Shown piece by piece: positions 45,545-55,305 of a stretch of 64,000 nucleotides of DNA. The position numbers were made by a program, and so were the translations under genes. The notes below the pieces were generated by a model. It was not told the DNA's origin. It was given only the letters and a program-made list of their open reading frames with translations, and searched no databases. The stretch is from Solibacillus sp. FSL W7-1436 (GTDB lineage: Bacteria; Bacillota; Bacilli; Bacillales_A; Planococcaceae), in NCBI RefSeq assembly GCF_038007305.1, contig NZ_JBBOWV010000001.1, forward strand, positions 3,028,501-3,092,500. The letters are read 5' to 3'. Every line of letters begins with the position of its first letter. Position 1 is the stretch's first letter.

Positions 45545-46265
45545 AACACTGGCTCTCTTGATGAAAGATTCGAATCGTACGGTCGTGCTGACAGGTGCGG
45601 GGATGTCGACCGAATCGGGCATACCGGATTTTCGCTCGTCAACAGGCTTGTGGCAAAATATTGATCCGCGTATTGTTGCCTCTACAGAAAGTCTGCAGAA
45701 GAACTATGAACAGTTCCGCGAGTTTTACCAGATGAGGATTACCGCACTCGAGAATTGCAAACCGCATCAAGGCCATCTAATTTTGGCGGACTTCGAAAAG
45801 CGCGGACTTGTTTCGCTTATCGCAACCCAAAATGTCGACCAGCTTCATCAGCAGGCAGGTAGTGTAAATGTAGCGGAACTTCACGGCAATATCGTGTCAA
45901 TCCGCTGCCAAAACTGCGGCAAACCACATGCAAAAGAACAGTTTTTGAATAACTGCTCCTGCACATACTGTTCCGGAAAATTACGGCCGAATGTTGTACT
46001 GTTTGGTGAAACATTACCGACGGAAGCATGGGACCGTACGCTGCACGAAATACACGAGGCGGACCTTGTTATTGTGATTGGTACAAGCTTGGAAGTTTAC
46101 CCTGTCAACCAGTTGCCGAGCATGTCGAAAGGGAAGCTCGTCTATATTAACCGTGAGCAAACGTCCACTAGCGCACATTATTCATTTGACTTAGTGTTGG
46201 AAGGATCGGCCGGTGAGATTTTGGCGGATGTTCATCGAGAGTTGAAGGGTTTTAAAAAGTTATAA
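45534..46265 (+). CDS. cobB: NAD-dependent protein deacylase (sirtuin)
   Basis: 243 aa from ATG 45534 (GATGGAGGGGAATCGGG upstream), close to the usual bacterial length. Sir2 motifs: TGAGMSTESGIPDFRS (about residues 20-35), TQNVDQLHQQAG, catalytic His in ELHGN, zinc site CQNC and CTYC, GTSLEVYPVN. It removes acetyl or related groups from lysines with NAD. Overlaps the M20 gene. Confidence 0.94.
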   Translation: MTAETLALLMKDSNRTVVLTGAGMSTESGIPDFRSSTGLWQNIDPRIVASTESLQKNYEQFREFYQMRITALENCKPHQGHLILADFEKRGLVSLIATQNVDQLHQQAGSVNVAELHGNIVSIRCQNCGKPHAKEQFLNNCSCTYCSGKLRPNVVLFGETLPTEAWDRTLHEIHEADLVIVIGTSLEVYPVNQLPSMSKGKLVYINREQTSTSAHYSFDLVLEGSAGEILADVHRELKGFKKL

Positions 46266-46266
46266 C

Positions 46267-46295
46267 AAAGCCTGTATGAAAATGCAGGCTTTTTA
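46267..46295 (+). terminator. terminator of the M20-sirtuin operon
   Basis: AAAGCCTG / CAGGCTTTTT stem-loop. Confidence 0.85.
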
Positions 46296-46406
46296 CTTTG
46301 GCAGTAATGAAAACCTGAACAACAAATTGATAATTTACAAACATTTCACAAAGCACTCATTTATAATAGAAATTAGTAATTATCCCTAAAGGAGAACATT
46401 TACATT

Positions 46407-47699
46407 ATGCAATTATCTATTTACACGAAAAATCCGCATGCGAGAGCAATTTCGCATTTACTGGCAAAAAACCCGGCAACCGTTTATGAACGCCAAGTAA
46501 AAGGGCACGCAGTACGATTTGTTTATCATAAAATGACAGATGAGGAATTATACGCTTCCATCTTTGTTACACCTGATTCATTGGCGCTTGTAAAAGACAA
46601 TGAAGCATTTGATATTACTCATTATATTAATGACCGTGAATTTGCTGTAAGTACCATTTTCTTATCACTTATTCGTTCGGCTTTAGGTACAGCGCTGAAC
46701 GGAAAGCCTAAGGAAGAATATATCCAATTTGCAGCAATGGACTTTCCCTTTACGTTTGAATTTGGTCCCATTTCATCAAGGCTCACAGACGAAGAAATCC
46801 GAAACATATGGGAACCGTTAGGCTATGAAGTAACGATTAACACAATGACTGACGCTAAACGCGCCCGATTCTTAACGCTTACAAACACCATTACTTTAAA
46901 GAAAGCACTTCAACAAATTTTTATATTAATCCCGGTTATGGATGACTATAAACATTATTTTATTGATGAAGCAGAGCGGGAGCGGTTGGAAAATTACGGA
47001 GAGGGCTGGCTTGAAACTCATCCGATGCGTGAGTTTATTTATAAAAAAGCATTGCGCTTTAAGCAATTGTACATGTCAGAAGAAGAGAATGAGCAAAAAG
47101 TCAATAAACCATCTTTAAATACGCGTCGCTATGAAACGATTGCCGATGCAGTTACAACATTAAAACCTAAAACGGTCATCGATATGGGGGCAGGAGAAGG
47201 GAAATTATCGATGCTTCTTGCGCAAATCGATTCGATTACAAAGCTGTACAGTGTCGATCCTAGTAATCATGCACTTGCAAAAATGCAAAAACGGTTTGCG
47301 GATCAGCAATATGCCGCGCCACCTATTATTAAGTGGGGATCACTTTACTATGAGGATAAAGAGTTTACAGACGCGGATGTATTTATTTTATGTGAGGTCA
47401 TCGAGCATATTGATGAGGAACGACTGCCTCAAATTATGCAACTCATCACACAAAATTATACACCTAAGCATTTAATTATTACGACTCCAAACGCTGAGTA
47501 TAATACGGTTTACGAACTTGAAGTAATGCGCCACGATGATCATCGTTTTGAATGGGACCGCAAACAATTTGAGGCGTGGTGTAAAGCTGTTGCGCCAAAC
47601 TATGATTTACAATTTGAAGGGATCGGTTCTGTACATGAACAATATGGTGCTCCTACTCAAATGTGTATCATGACAAGGAGAGATTCACATGCAATTTAA
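46407..47699 (+). CDS. hen1: Hen1, RNA 3'-terminal 2'-O-methyltransferase of RNA repair
   Basis: 430 aa, AAAGGAGAACATTTACATT before ATG. The first 230 or so residues are the Hen1 N-terminal domain, which in studied systems is needed to switch on the Pnkp ligase. The C-terminal half is the methyltransferase: SAM loop VIDMGAGEGKLS (about residue 254) and the metal/RNA motif CEVIEHIDEERL, the E-x-x-E-H seen in all Hen1. It methylates the 2'-OH at the break before sealing, so that the same toxin cannot cut again. It overlaps pnkp by 11 bp. Confidence 0.95.
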   Translation: MQLSIYTKNPHARAISHLLAKNPATVYERQVKGHAVRFVYHKMTDEELYASIFVTPDSLALVKDNEAFDITHYINDREFAVSTIFLSLIRSALGTALNGKPKEEYIQFAAMDFPFTFEFGPISSRLTDEEIRNIWEPLGYEVTINTMTDAKRARFLTLTNTITLKKALQQIFILIPVMDDYKHYFIDEAERERLENYGEGWLETHPMREFIYKKALRFKQLYMSEEENEQKVNKPSLNTRRYETIADAVTTLKPKTVIDMGAGEGKLSMLLAQIDSITKLYSVDPSNHALAKMQKRFADQQYAAPPIIKWGSLYYEDKEFTDADVFILCEVIEHIDEERLPQIMQLITQNYTPKHLIITTPNAEYNTVYELEVMRHDDHRFEWDRKQFEAWCKAVAPNYDLQFEGIGSVHEQYGAPTQMCIMTRRDSHAI

Positions 47700-50268
47700 A
47701 CTTCCAAACGGGGCCATCGTACTTTTAATAGGTCCATCAAATAGCGGGAAATCCACATTACTGCAATCATTAGTCGATTCAGGTCAGCTCCTTGAAAGCG
47801 AGATTATTAGCTCCGACTACTATCGTAGACTTGTGGCGGATATCGATTTCATCGATTTTACAGCTGTATCAAAAGATGATGAAGATATAATTTATGAAGA
47901 ATATCAGCGCATTTCCGAGCAGGCGTTCCATGCACTTCATACGGTTGTGGAAGCACGTGCAAAATTAAATAAAATATCGGTAATTGATGCAACGAATTTA
48001 CGCGGCTTTGAACGCGCCAAATATTTTGAAATTGCCAAGCGTAATCATGTACCTGTTTTAGCGCTAATTTTGAATACATCAAAAGAGCAGCTGCTTGCAC
48101 GTGATATTTTGCGTGATAACCCTAGAGGTCGTAAACGCGTGCTTCAGCAATTTAATACGTTGAAATATGAGTTGAAAACAATAAAGAAAGAGCCATTCGC
48201 CAAAATTTATAAAGTAAATGACGGAAGCTTCGAAATTGTGCGTGAACCGAATAAGCTTTATTTAGAAATCGAAAGCGGCTTTGATATTATCGGGGATATT
48301 CATGGTTGCTATGACGAGATGCTTGTGCTTTTGAAGGATCTTGGTTATGAGCAGCGCGGCGATGTATATGTTCACCCGGCTGAACGCCGATTAATTTCTG
48401 TAGGCGACATAATGAGCCGCGGTCCAAAATCGCTTGAAACGATGCAATTTTGGTTGAATCAGATTGAAGCAGGATTAAGCTATATGACTGACAGCAATCA
48501 TGGCTGGAAAATAGCGCGCTGGTTGGACGGGAAAAATGTATCTCTCAATCACGGGGATGAACTTGTCGAACAAGAATTTAGCGAGTATGAAAAGGTACAT
48601 GGCGAAGAGGCTGCTAAGTCACTGAAAGCGCGATTTGCTAACATGCTTTTAAAGGCACCATCACATTATATTTTAACGAAAAATAACATCAAAAAAGCTG
48701 TTGTTACCCATGCTGGGATAAAGGACCATTACATCGGCAAGGAATCTAAACGAATTTCCGATTTTTGCCGTTACGGAGATATTCAGCAAACGGACAGGTC
48801 CAGTAAACCTGTTCGCGGTGACTGGTTTTCACAGCATAAAACGAGCGAGCTGATCATTTGGGGACATGATGTGAAAGTACAGCCGTTTAAAGCAAACCGA
48901 ACAATTAATATTGACCAAGGTGTTGTATTCGGCGGGGAGCTTACGGCATTTCAATATCCTGAGCAGACATTCAAAAGTGTGAAGGCATTCGCAAATTATG
49001 CCGGGACTGAGGACAACCCTATTTTAGAGGCGAAAAATAAGCGGTTCAGCCCGCCAAATGTTGCTCAATTTATAAATGGCTTTGCGGTTCATACAACGAG
49101 CGGGGATCAAATAACAATCCCGAAAGAAAATGCATTGGCAGCAATGGATACATTTTCTCACTATACATTGCCTTTGGAGCAGGTAATTTACATCCCGCCA
49201 ACAATGAGTCCAACACCCCAAACATCAGCGTTACCGGATTACTTGGAACATCCAGCAGAGGCGTTTAATTACTATAAGAAAAACGGTATTCTAAAAATGA
49301 TTGCCCAGAAGAAACATATGGGCAGCCGCGCTGTTATCTTTGTTGCAAAAAATAAAGAAGTTGCAAAAGAGCTCATTAACAGCGAAAGCCTGGGCTACAT
49401 TACAACACGTACAGGCCGCGCCTTTTTTGAACAAAAAGAGCAGCAACAGATGGTGGAGAAAATTCATGCTGAGCTAGTCGGTAAAAATTACTTCGAGCAA
49501 TTTAATACGAATTTCGTCTTAATGGACGCCGAAATTTTACCTTGGAATTTAAAAGCACAAAGCTTAATCGATCAACAATATGAAACGGTCGCTGAAAATG
49601 CGTTGATGGATCGCTATAAACTTATTGAAAAGTTGAAAGCAACAGAGCATGTGAACGTGACAAGCTGGATGGAGGAATATACCGATAAATATAAAAATGC
49701 TGCACGCTTCGACGCTGTTTTCAGAAACTATTGCTGGCCAACGAATGAGCTTTCAGGCATACAAATAGCACCGTTCCATATCCTTGCACATAGCTCATCA
49801 ACAAACTTCCACCAGTCTCATAGCTGGCATATGAAAATGAATACGTATTTGGCCGAAAACAGCTCGCTATTTATAGAGACAGAATACCGTTTGATTGAAA
49901 GCGAGCAGGATGAGCAGGAAGTAATGAATTGGTGGAAGGACATGACTGAAAATGGTCACGAAGGTATTGTTATTAAGCCATTTGATTTCCTCGCTTATCA
50001 TAATGGAAAATTACTGCAACCGGCTATAAAAGTGCGTGGCCGTGAATATTTACGAATCATTTATGGCATGGACTATACAAATGATGTTACGATGAAGAAG
50101 TTAAAACAGCGTAACCCTTCCCGCAAAATGAAGAATGCTTTATTGGAATTTAAATTAGGGATGGAAGGTATTTCACGCTTTGTAAGTTTGGAAAGCAGCA
50201 ACCGTGTACATGAATGTGCACTTGCGACACTTGCGTTAGAAAGCGATACAATCGATCCGCGTTTATAA
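47689..50268 (+). CDS. pnkp: Pnkp, RNA end-healing and sealing enzyme (kinase-phosphatase-ligase)
   Basis: 859 aa, ATG behind AAGGAGAGATTCAC. Kinase domain with P-loop GPSNSGKSTLL (residues 15-25) phosphorylates the 5' end. A metallophosphatase domain (DIIGDIHGCYDEM near residue 200, GDIMSRGP, later GIKDHYIG and WGHDV) removes the 2',3'-cyclic phosphate. The C-terminal ligase has motif I KHMG with the nucleotidyl Lys near residue 542, EGIVIKP and KVRGREYLRIIYG. All three domains look intact. With Hen1 it repairs RNAs cut by ribotoxins, chiefly tRNA. Confidence 0.96.
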   Translation: MQFKLPNGAIVLLIGPSNSGKSTLLQSLVDSGQLLESEIISSDYYRRLVADIDFIDFTAVSKDDEDIIYEEYQRISEQAFHALHTVVEARAKLNKISVIDATNLRGFERAKYFEIAKRNHVPVLALILNTSKEQLLARDILRDNPRGRKRVLQQFNTLKYELKTIKKEPFAKIYKVNDGSFEIVREPNKLYLEIESGFDIIGDIHGCYDEMLVLLKDLGYEQRGDVYVHPAERRLISVGDIMSRGPKSLETMQFWLNQIEAGLSYMTDSNHGWKIARWLDGKNVSLNHGDELVEQEFSEYEKVHGEEAAKSLKARFANMLLKAPSHYILTKNNIKKAVVTHAGIKDHYIGKESKRISDFCRYGDIQQTDRSSKPVRGDWFSQHKTSELIIWGHDVKVQPFKANRTINIDQGVVFGGELTAFQYPEQTFKSVKAFANYAGTEDNPILEAKNKRFSPPNVAQFINGFAVHTTSGDQITIPKENALAAMDTFSHYTLPLEQVIYIPPTMSPTPQTSALPDYLEHPAEAFNYYKKNGILKMIAQKKHMGSRAVIFVAKNKEVAKELINSESLGYITTRTGRAFFEQKEQQQMVEKIHAELVGKNYFEQFNTNFVLMDAEILPWNLKAQSLIDQQYETVAENALMDRYKLIEKLKATEHVNVTSWMEEYTDKYKNAARFDAVFRNYCWPTNELSGIQIAPFHILAHSSSTNFHQSHSWHMKMNTYLAENSSLFIETEYRLIESEQDEQEVMNWWKDMTENGHEGIVIKPFDFLAYHNGKLLQPAIKVRGREYLRIIYGMDYTNDVTMKKLKQRNPSRKMKNALLEFKLGMEGISRFVSLESSNRVHECALATLALESDTIDPRL

Positions 50269-50273
50269 ATTCT

Positions 50274-50322
50274 TAAAAGATTCCCTTCAATTCAGCTAAT
50301 TGGATTGGAGGGATTTCTTTTG
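50274..50322 (+). terminator. terminator of hen1-pnkp
   Basis: AGATTCCCTTCAAT / ATTGG...GAGGGATTTCTTTT stem-loop. Confidence 0.7.
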
Positions 50323-50402
50323 CTGCAAGATTGTTTAGTGATAGGGATAGCAAGAGGAAATAATATTCGCTTTATATTAATATACAGGTACATTTTCCTT
50401 TA

Positions 50403-50549
50403 ATGGAACTTATTCGAAATTATTCCGTTAAAGTAACCAGAACTACGTTGATTCAACAAATAGTGGAGGACTCCGTCAAGAATATTTCTGAAACAGAAAC
50501 AAATAGCGAAGAGAGAGTAAAAATAACTATTAAAATCGAGAAATACTAA
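50403..50549 (+). pseudogene. possible gene remnant, 48 codons
   Basis: The frame from ATG 50403 (MELIRNYSVKVTRTTLIQQ) to TAA 50547 looks like the charged end of a longer protein. It has no ribosome site or recognisable upstream part. Low confidence; otherwise 50323-50584 shows nothing. Confidence 0.25.
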
Positions 50550-50590
50550 AAGTTTAGTTCGTGGTTGTTAAAATATAAGGGGGCGTGAAG

Positions 50591-51070
50591 TTGTTTAAGT
50601 ATGTGGTGCGGTTAATACCTATGAATAAAGATGAATTCGATACATACGTAAAAGATAAAACGGAGAGGTATGCTTATACTCTTGAAGAAAATACATTTGA
50701 AATAATAAATGAAACTTCTTTTATTAGAGCGGAAAAAGCGATAAAAGGGTATTTGCCAAACGGATTCAACACTGAAAACCATGAATTCTTTAATATTATA
50801 GAAAGTGAAAAAGTGGTTGGTTATGTATGGATTAAAATAGTAGAAGAAAGCAAAAGTGCCTTTTTATATGAAATTTACCTCAAAGAAGAGTTTCGTTCTA
50901 AAGGGATTGGAAAAAAGGTGATGACTGAAATTGAATTCCTTTTAACTGCTCGTAAAATTGCTTTTTTAAAATTACATGTTTTCGGAAACAATGAACATGC
51001 AATAAATTTGTATAATAACCTGGGTTTTCAAGTAGCAGGTATCAACATGTATAAAGAAATTGACAAATAA
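50591..51070 (+). CDS. GNAT acetyltransferase
   Basis: 159 aa from a TTG at 50591, chosen because AAGGGGG lies 7 bases upstream; a GTG at 50585 is too close to it. GNAT fold: FLYEIYLKEEFRSKGIGKKVM is the acetyl-CoA loop (about residues 97-117) and NEHAINLYNNLGF the late motif. Substrate unknown. Converges with the next gene on a shared terminator. Confidence 0.85.
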   Translation: MFKYVVRLIPMNKDEFDTYVKDKTERYAYTLEENTFEIINETSFIRAEKAIKGYLPNGFNTENHEFFNIIESEKVVGYVWIKIVEESKSAFLYEIYLKEEFRSKGIGKKVMTEIEFLLTARKIAFLKLHVFGNNEHAINLYNNLGFQVAGINMYKEIDK

Positions 51071-51182
51071 ATTCAATTTTAGGTGAAATAGATATTGATC
51101 CACAATAACTCAAAGAATAATAGCTTATTCAAATAAATTGGGGATTTTTCTACAAAACAATCGGATTTCTATTAAAAAAATA

Positions 51183-51216
51183 GGCACGAAAAGTTGATAA
51201 AACAATATTCGTGCCC
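51183..51216. terminator. shared hairpin between convergent genes
   Basis: GGCACGAA / TTCGTGCC stem with long loop; A and T stretches on both sides. Confidence 0.6.
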
Positions 51217-51250
51217 TAAAGCTGCATTCCCAAACTTTTATATGGAAACG

Positions 51251-51715
51251 TTATTTTGTTGGAAGATGAGCAAGCGCATATTCCATAAGAGGGTATATTC
51301 TCCCCGGTATAACTGTTGATTCAACATAAATTATTCTTTTTGCACCCATTTTTATGTAGAATTCATATTCATTTGGATCACTTTTAAATTGGAAGCTACT
51401 TACTCCATATTCTTTGGCCTTCAGTAAAATATCATTCCATAATCTTTTTCCTAACCCTTGTCCTATGTATGTAGGGGCTACAAATAAGGTTTCTAATTCA
51501 TTCGTTTCGATACATAAACAATAGAACCCCTTTATAGCCATATCATCTTCTAGCAGATAAACCACTTTTGATTGGATATCGTCCACTGTGATTGTTAAAG
51601 CATCTTTCCATGCTTTCATAAAATCATCAGAATAACCCCAATATCCTTTTGCTTTAAAAGCTATTTCTGTCAGTGTCGTTACATCCTCGACCTTTGCTTT
51701 TCTTATCTTATTCAT
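51251..51715 (-). CDS. GNAT acetyltransferase
   Basis: 154 aa, AAGAGGAATAAATT before ATG on the minus strand. N terminus MNKIRKAKVEDVTTLTEIA and acetyl-CoA loop VAPTYIGQGLGKRLW (about residues 95-109), then FKSDPNEYEFYIKMGAKRI. Likely a small-molecule or peptide acetyltransferase. Confidence 0.85.
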   Translation of the reverse strand: MNKIRKAKVEDVTTLTEIAFKAKGYWGYSDDFMKAWKDALTITVDDIQSKVVYLLEDDMAIKGFYCLCIETNELETLFVAPTYIGQGLGKRLWNDILLKAKEYGVSSFQFKSDPNEYEFYIKMGAKRIIYVESTVIPGRIYPLMEYALAHLPTK

Positions 51716-51824
51716 AATTTATTCCTCTTGATTTATATTTTCAATATGTCGCATTCGTTCCATTCGACAAATACTTACTTCCTGATGAAGGAATGGTCTT
51801 AGAACTTTACATACCAAACAGTGA

Positions 51825-53264
51825 TCACATATCCGTAGTAAATCCGATAAACCCAATATCTACATTCCAAATAACTCCAATTTTTTTGACAACGACACTT
51901 AGGCCGGTTTGAACGGCAGTTTCCATTACAATACTATTTTCATATTCCATAATAACTGATCCTTCTTTTTTGCCTGTGAGCTCGGCATGGAAGATGTTTG
52001 TGCCGGGACCTCGTGTAATACTTGCAATTTGCTCGTAGTTTTTCGTGGTGATTTTGTGTTTTCCGATGTTTGGTGTTAATTCTGTGTACGTATCGGAAAG
52101 CTGCTCTTTTAATGTCTCAATTGTATAGAAAAAGCTGTCAGGATTCGTTTTAGCCTCAATTGCGTAGCGGATGTGCTGACCGTCCGCAAGTTCGAGCGTT
52201 GCGATATATTGACCAGGTTTATCGATCACAACTGAAACGTAGTAATCATTATATTTTTCGAATGGTACGTTGTCCGATAACCTTTGCCCCTCCATTGTAG
52301 ACAGCGTTATGTTATTAACGGTCTTATTAGTTAATTCATATAACGATAAGTCGACCTTTGTCGGTAAATAATCATCAGTTTGCTTTAATGTTGGCTTGAG
52401 CTCACCATTTTCTTCTTTCACGTGTACATAGTATTTTTTGTTTACTTCTTTATTCGCTTTTGTGCCACGGACAATGAGTGTGGATGTCCCTTCTTTTAAG
52501 GGAACGAGCTGCATTGTATTTTCTGGATAAAGTGTAGACTGGGCTTTCCCTTTTACGAGTATTCCTTCATACACGTCTTTATTTATTTGGTCTGGTGTAA
52601 TCCAGGAAAGAGCGTCTAATTCAAAGTCGCTTGCTTTTAACACAGTCATTGGTATTTTTGTCTGCTCGGTTTTTTGAAGCATTGTTGCAGCTTGGCCTCT
52701 TGTCACATATGCATTTGGGCTGAATTTGTCCTTTGATGTTCCACCAACTATACCAAGCTTATAGAGAACTAAAATATTATCTCCATGTGACGGTAAGTAG
52801 GAAATTTCTAAATCTTTAAAGGGATTTTCAATATTTGTTGAGCGTGGTAAATCAAATGCTTTCACAATAATGGATGCTATTTGTCCACGTTTTATCGGAT
52901 CATTCGGCCCGTAACGCCCATCACTGTAACCGCCAATAATGCCTTTTTGTGCAAGTGTCGCAATCGCCTTATAATAGCCATTGTTTGTTGAGACATCTTT
53001 AAAGCCTGGATTTTTTACCTTGGATGTATCAAATTTTAACATTTTTACAATAATGGCTGCGGCCTGTCCGCGTGTAATAGAATTTCCAGGCTTAAATGTT
53101 CCATCTGCATAGCCGCCAATAATATTGCGCTCAGCTAAATCATAAACCGCCTCGGCAAAGTATTGTGTTGATATGTCAGAAAATTGCTTTGTGTTTGCTG
53201 CTACGCCTATAGGCAAGCTGCATGCCAGTGCAAGCCCGCTAATGAATGGAAGTATTTTCTTCAT
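51825..53264 (-). CDS. S-layer-homology surface protein
   Basis: 479 aa, AAAGGAGATTAAACG before ATG. Signal peptide (MKKILPFISGLALACSLPIGVAA) then three SLH domains: residues ~29-85 (GGYADGTFKPGNSITRGQAA), ~90-145 (GGYSDGRYGPNDPIKRGQ) and ~150-205 (GTSKDKFSPNAYVTRGQ). The remaining 270 residues are beta-rich and of unknown kind. SLH domains bind pyruvylated wall polymer, so this is a surface protein; the outer part may bind or display something. Confidence 0.93.
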   Translation of the reverse strand: MKKILPFISGLALACSLPIGVAANTKQFSDISTQYFAEAVYDLAERNIIGGYADGTFKPGNSITRGQAAAIIVKMLKFDTSKVKNPGFKDVSTNNGYYKAIATLAQKGIIGGYSDGRYGPNDPIKRGQIASIIVKAFDLPRSTNIENPFKDLEISYLPSHGDNILVLYKLGIVGGTSKDKFSPNAYVTRGQAATMLQKTEQTKIPMTVLKASDFELDALSWITPDQINKDVYEGILVKGKAQSTLYPENTMQLVPLKEGTSTLIVRGTKANKEVNKKYYVHVKEENGELKPTLKQTDDYLPTKVDLSLYELTNKTVNNITLSTMEGQRLSDNVPFEKYNDYYVSVVIDKPGQYIATLELADGQHIRYAIEAKTNPDSFFYTIETLKEQLSDTYTELTPNIGKHKITTKNYEQIASITRGPGTNIFHAELTGKKEGSVIMEYENSIVMETAVQTGLSVVVKKIGVIWNVDIGFIGFTTDM

Positions 53265-53680
53265 CGTTTAATCTCCTTTATTTCGAAATGCCCCGTACAG
53301 ACGGAAAAACCGGGAAATAGTTTCAAAATTTTTTAGATTTTTTTGAATGCCAGTATGTCTGTAAATGCTGTTCTTTAATGATTTAGTTAATTGCTCCTGT
53401 TTTAGGAAGAAATGATGAGAAGGATTTCGAATAGGTTAAAAATTACTGATTTTTCAACTAATTAAACTGATACGCATTTTATAGTTAGAACTAAATTACC
53501 AATGTGAATATTTTTATTTAGTTTAATAATACTATTTTGAAGTGGAGGTGGAGGAAATTTGATATTTCTATTGTTGTTTTGTAATTTATCTTGATATAAT
53601 TCTATCGTCCTATAATTAATGTATCTTTATACATATTATAAATCATTAAAAATACAACTAACGTAACGGGAGAATTAATC

Positions 53681-54025
53681 ATGAAAAAAACAGGTATTCA
53701 AGTAAACACAGTGCGAAAAGTAGTAGACATTTCTGTGAATGGCAAGATGACAATGGAAGATGCGAATGCATTTGTTGCAGACTATAACTCTAAAATGAAA
53801 GCCATCACACCATCTGCATTTGATCTGGAAGTGGATTGTACACAAATGCAATTACTGAATGCTGATATGACAGCGAATTTAACGGAAGTCATGAAAATGT
53901 ATAAAACAACAGGTTTTAAACAAGTGAAATTTACAGTAGAAAATAATTTAACGTTAAAAATGCAATTAAGTCGTCTTGCAAAAGCCGCTGGACTAACAAA
54001 TGCAACAGTTGAATCAATCAACTAA
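53681..54025 (+). CDS. small STAS-like protein
   Basis: 114 aa, AACGGGAGAATTAATC before ATG. Alternating strands and helices with the feel of a STAS/SpoIIAA-type fold: a central DLEVDCTQMQLLNADMT block and a late TLKMQLSRLAKAAGL helix. It lies 40 bp before the KAS III-like gene, so the two are probably one unit. The 416 bases upstream hold no gene; TATAAT near 53594 with TTGTTG 18 bases before may be its promoter. Confidence 0.7.
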   Translation: MKKTGIQVNTVRKVVDISVNGKMTMEDANAFVADYNSKMKAITPSAFDLEVDCTQMQLLNADMTANLTEVMKMYKTTGFKQVKFTVENNLTLKMQLSRLAKAAGLTNATVESIN

Positions 54026-54065
54026 AATCTAACAAAATAAGTTCAGTAAGGAGTTAATACATAGC

Positions 54066-55043
54066 ATGACGAATATAAAAATAAATAATGTTGCTGTTTA
54101 TCATCCTGAAAATTTAGTGGCGAATGAGTTTTACTTAGAGCATTTTAAAGCGCAAGGGGAAGATATTACCGGTTTCCTGAATTCGATGGGAAGAAATGAA
54201 CGTTATATTATCGACAACAATGAAAATTCCCTGACAATGGGAATTGAAGCGGCTAAGCGAGTTTTAGCAAAGGCCCAATTAACGGGAAAAGATATTGATA
54301 TGATTGTGTTTTCAACACAAGTGCCCGAGCATACGTTACCAACAAATGCGATGTTTGTGCACCATGAAATTGGCGGGGCAAGTCATACAATGATGTTTGA
54401 CAGTAATGCCAATTGCGCTGGTATGACGGTCGCAGTGGAAAATGCTTCACATTATATGCTGTCAAACCGACGTATTAACCGCGCGCTAATTATTGGTTCT
54501 GACGCTAACAGTTTAATTTCCAATCCCGAACAGGCATTTACATATGCCAATTTTTCAGATGCAGCAGCTGCCGTTATTCTGGAAAAGACGGCAGACGAAG
54601 ATACAGGTTTTATTGATGCGGTATACGAAGTCGATTCAGCGAATAGAAACAACATAATTTATCCAAAGGAAGGCTTTTCTCAAACAATCGGCAAGAAAGA
54701 GCATATCGTTTTTACACCGTTTGACGGTGCGATGGCAATTCCGGTCGCATGTGAGATGATTGAGCAACTTTTGAAAGATAACGGGTTAAATATTGAAGAT
54801 GTTAATTCGTTTTGCTTATCGCAATTTGCCCTATCGAACATCTTGAAAATACAAAATCACTTTAGTATTCCTGAAGAAAAGATTATATATGTAGGGGACA
54901 GATACGGCTATACGTCAACTAGCAGTCCTTTCATTTGCTTAAATGAAGGAATTGAAACAGGCCGCATTAAACGTGGTGACATTGTATTATTCTGGACTAT
55001 CGGAGCTGGTCACGAAATGGTAGCAATGCTGTTTAAATATTAA
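54066..55043 (+). CDS. KAS III-like (FabH-family) enzyme with altered active site
   Basis: 325 aa, AAGGAGTTAATACATAGC before ATG. Thiolase fold of the FabH type: nucleophile Cys117 in SNANCAGM. But the HQANxRI block reads SQFALSNI and the YGNTSAAS block reads YGYTSTSS, so the catalytic His and Asn of FabH are replaced. It therefore may not do the normal decarboxylating condensation; related proteins act as acyl or ester transferases. Pairs with the STAS-like gene and ends in a good terminator. Confidence 0.85.
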   Translation: MTNIKINNVAVYHPENLVANEFYLEHFKAQGEDITGFLNSMGRNERYIIDNNENSLTMGIEAAKRVLAKAQLTGKDIDMIVFSTQVPEHTLPTNAMFVHHEIGGASHTMMFDSNANCAGMTVAVENASHYMLSNRRINRALIIGSDANSLISNPEQAFTYANFSDAAAAVILEKTADEDTGFIDAVYEVDSANRNNIIYPKEGFSQTIGKKEHIVFTPFDGAMAIPVACEMIEQLLKDNGLNIEDVNSFCLSQFALSNILKIQNHFSIPEEKIIYVGDRYGYTSTSSPFICLNEGIETGRIKRGDIVLFWTIGAGHEMVAMLFKY

Positions 55044-55057
55044 ATCATACAAGTATA

Positions 55058-55096
55058 AAGACGACAATCCAGGTTTAACGGGTTGTCGTTTTTTTG
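55058..55096 (+). terminator. terminator of the KAS III-like gene
   Basis: AAGACGACAATCC / GGTTGTCGTT stem then T6. Confidence 0.88.
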
Positions 55097-55305
55097 TTCT
55101 TACCATTCCGTAAATGAGCCTGACATTCTTTTAAGAATAATTCAGGTAAATTCTGGTTATTGATTGTAAAATGGTAATAGAAAGAGATAGTCTTGTTATA
55201 AAAGTGGGATCAATCTTCAGCATTAAGCAGTTTTGCAGAACAAAATATCAGAGTGGCCTTTTTCTTTTTGGAAAGTAAATAAAAATCTAAAGTTCAGGAG
55301 GAAAA

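Noticed and set aside
46407-50268. Toxin-antitoxin or restriction system
   Set aside because: The domains are those of RNA repair, and no nuclease or toxin gene is adjacent.
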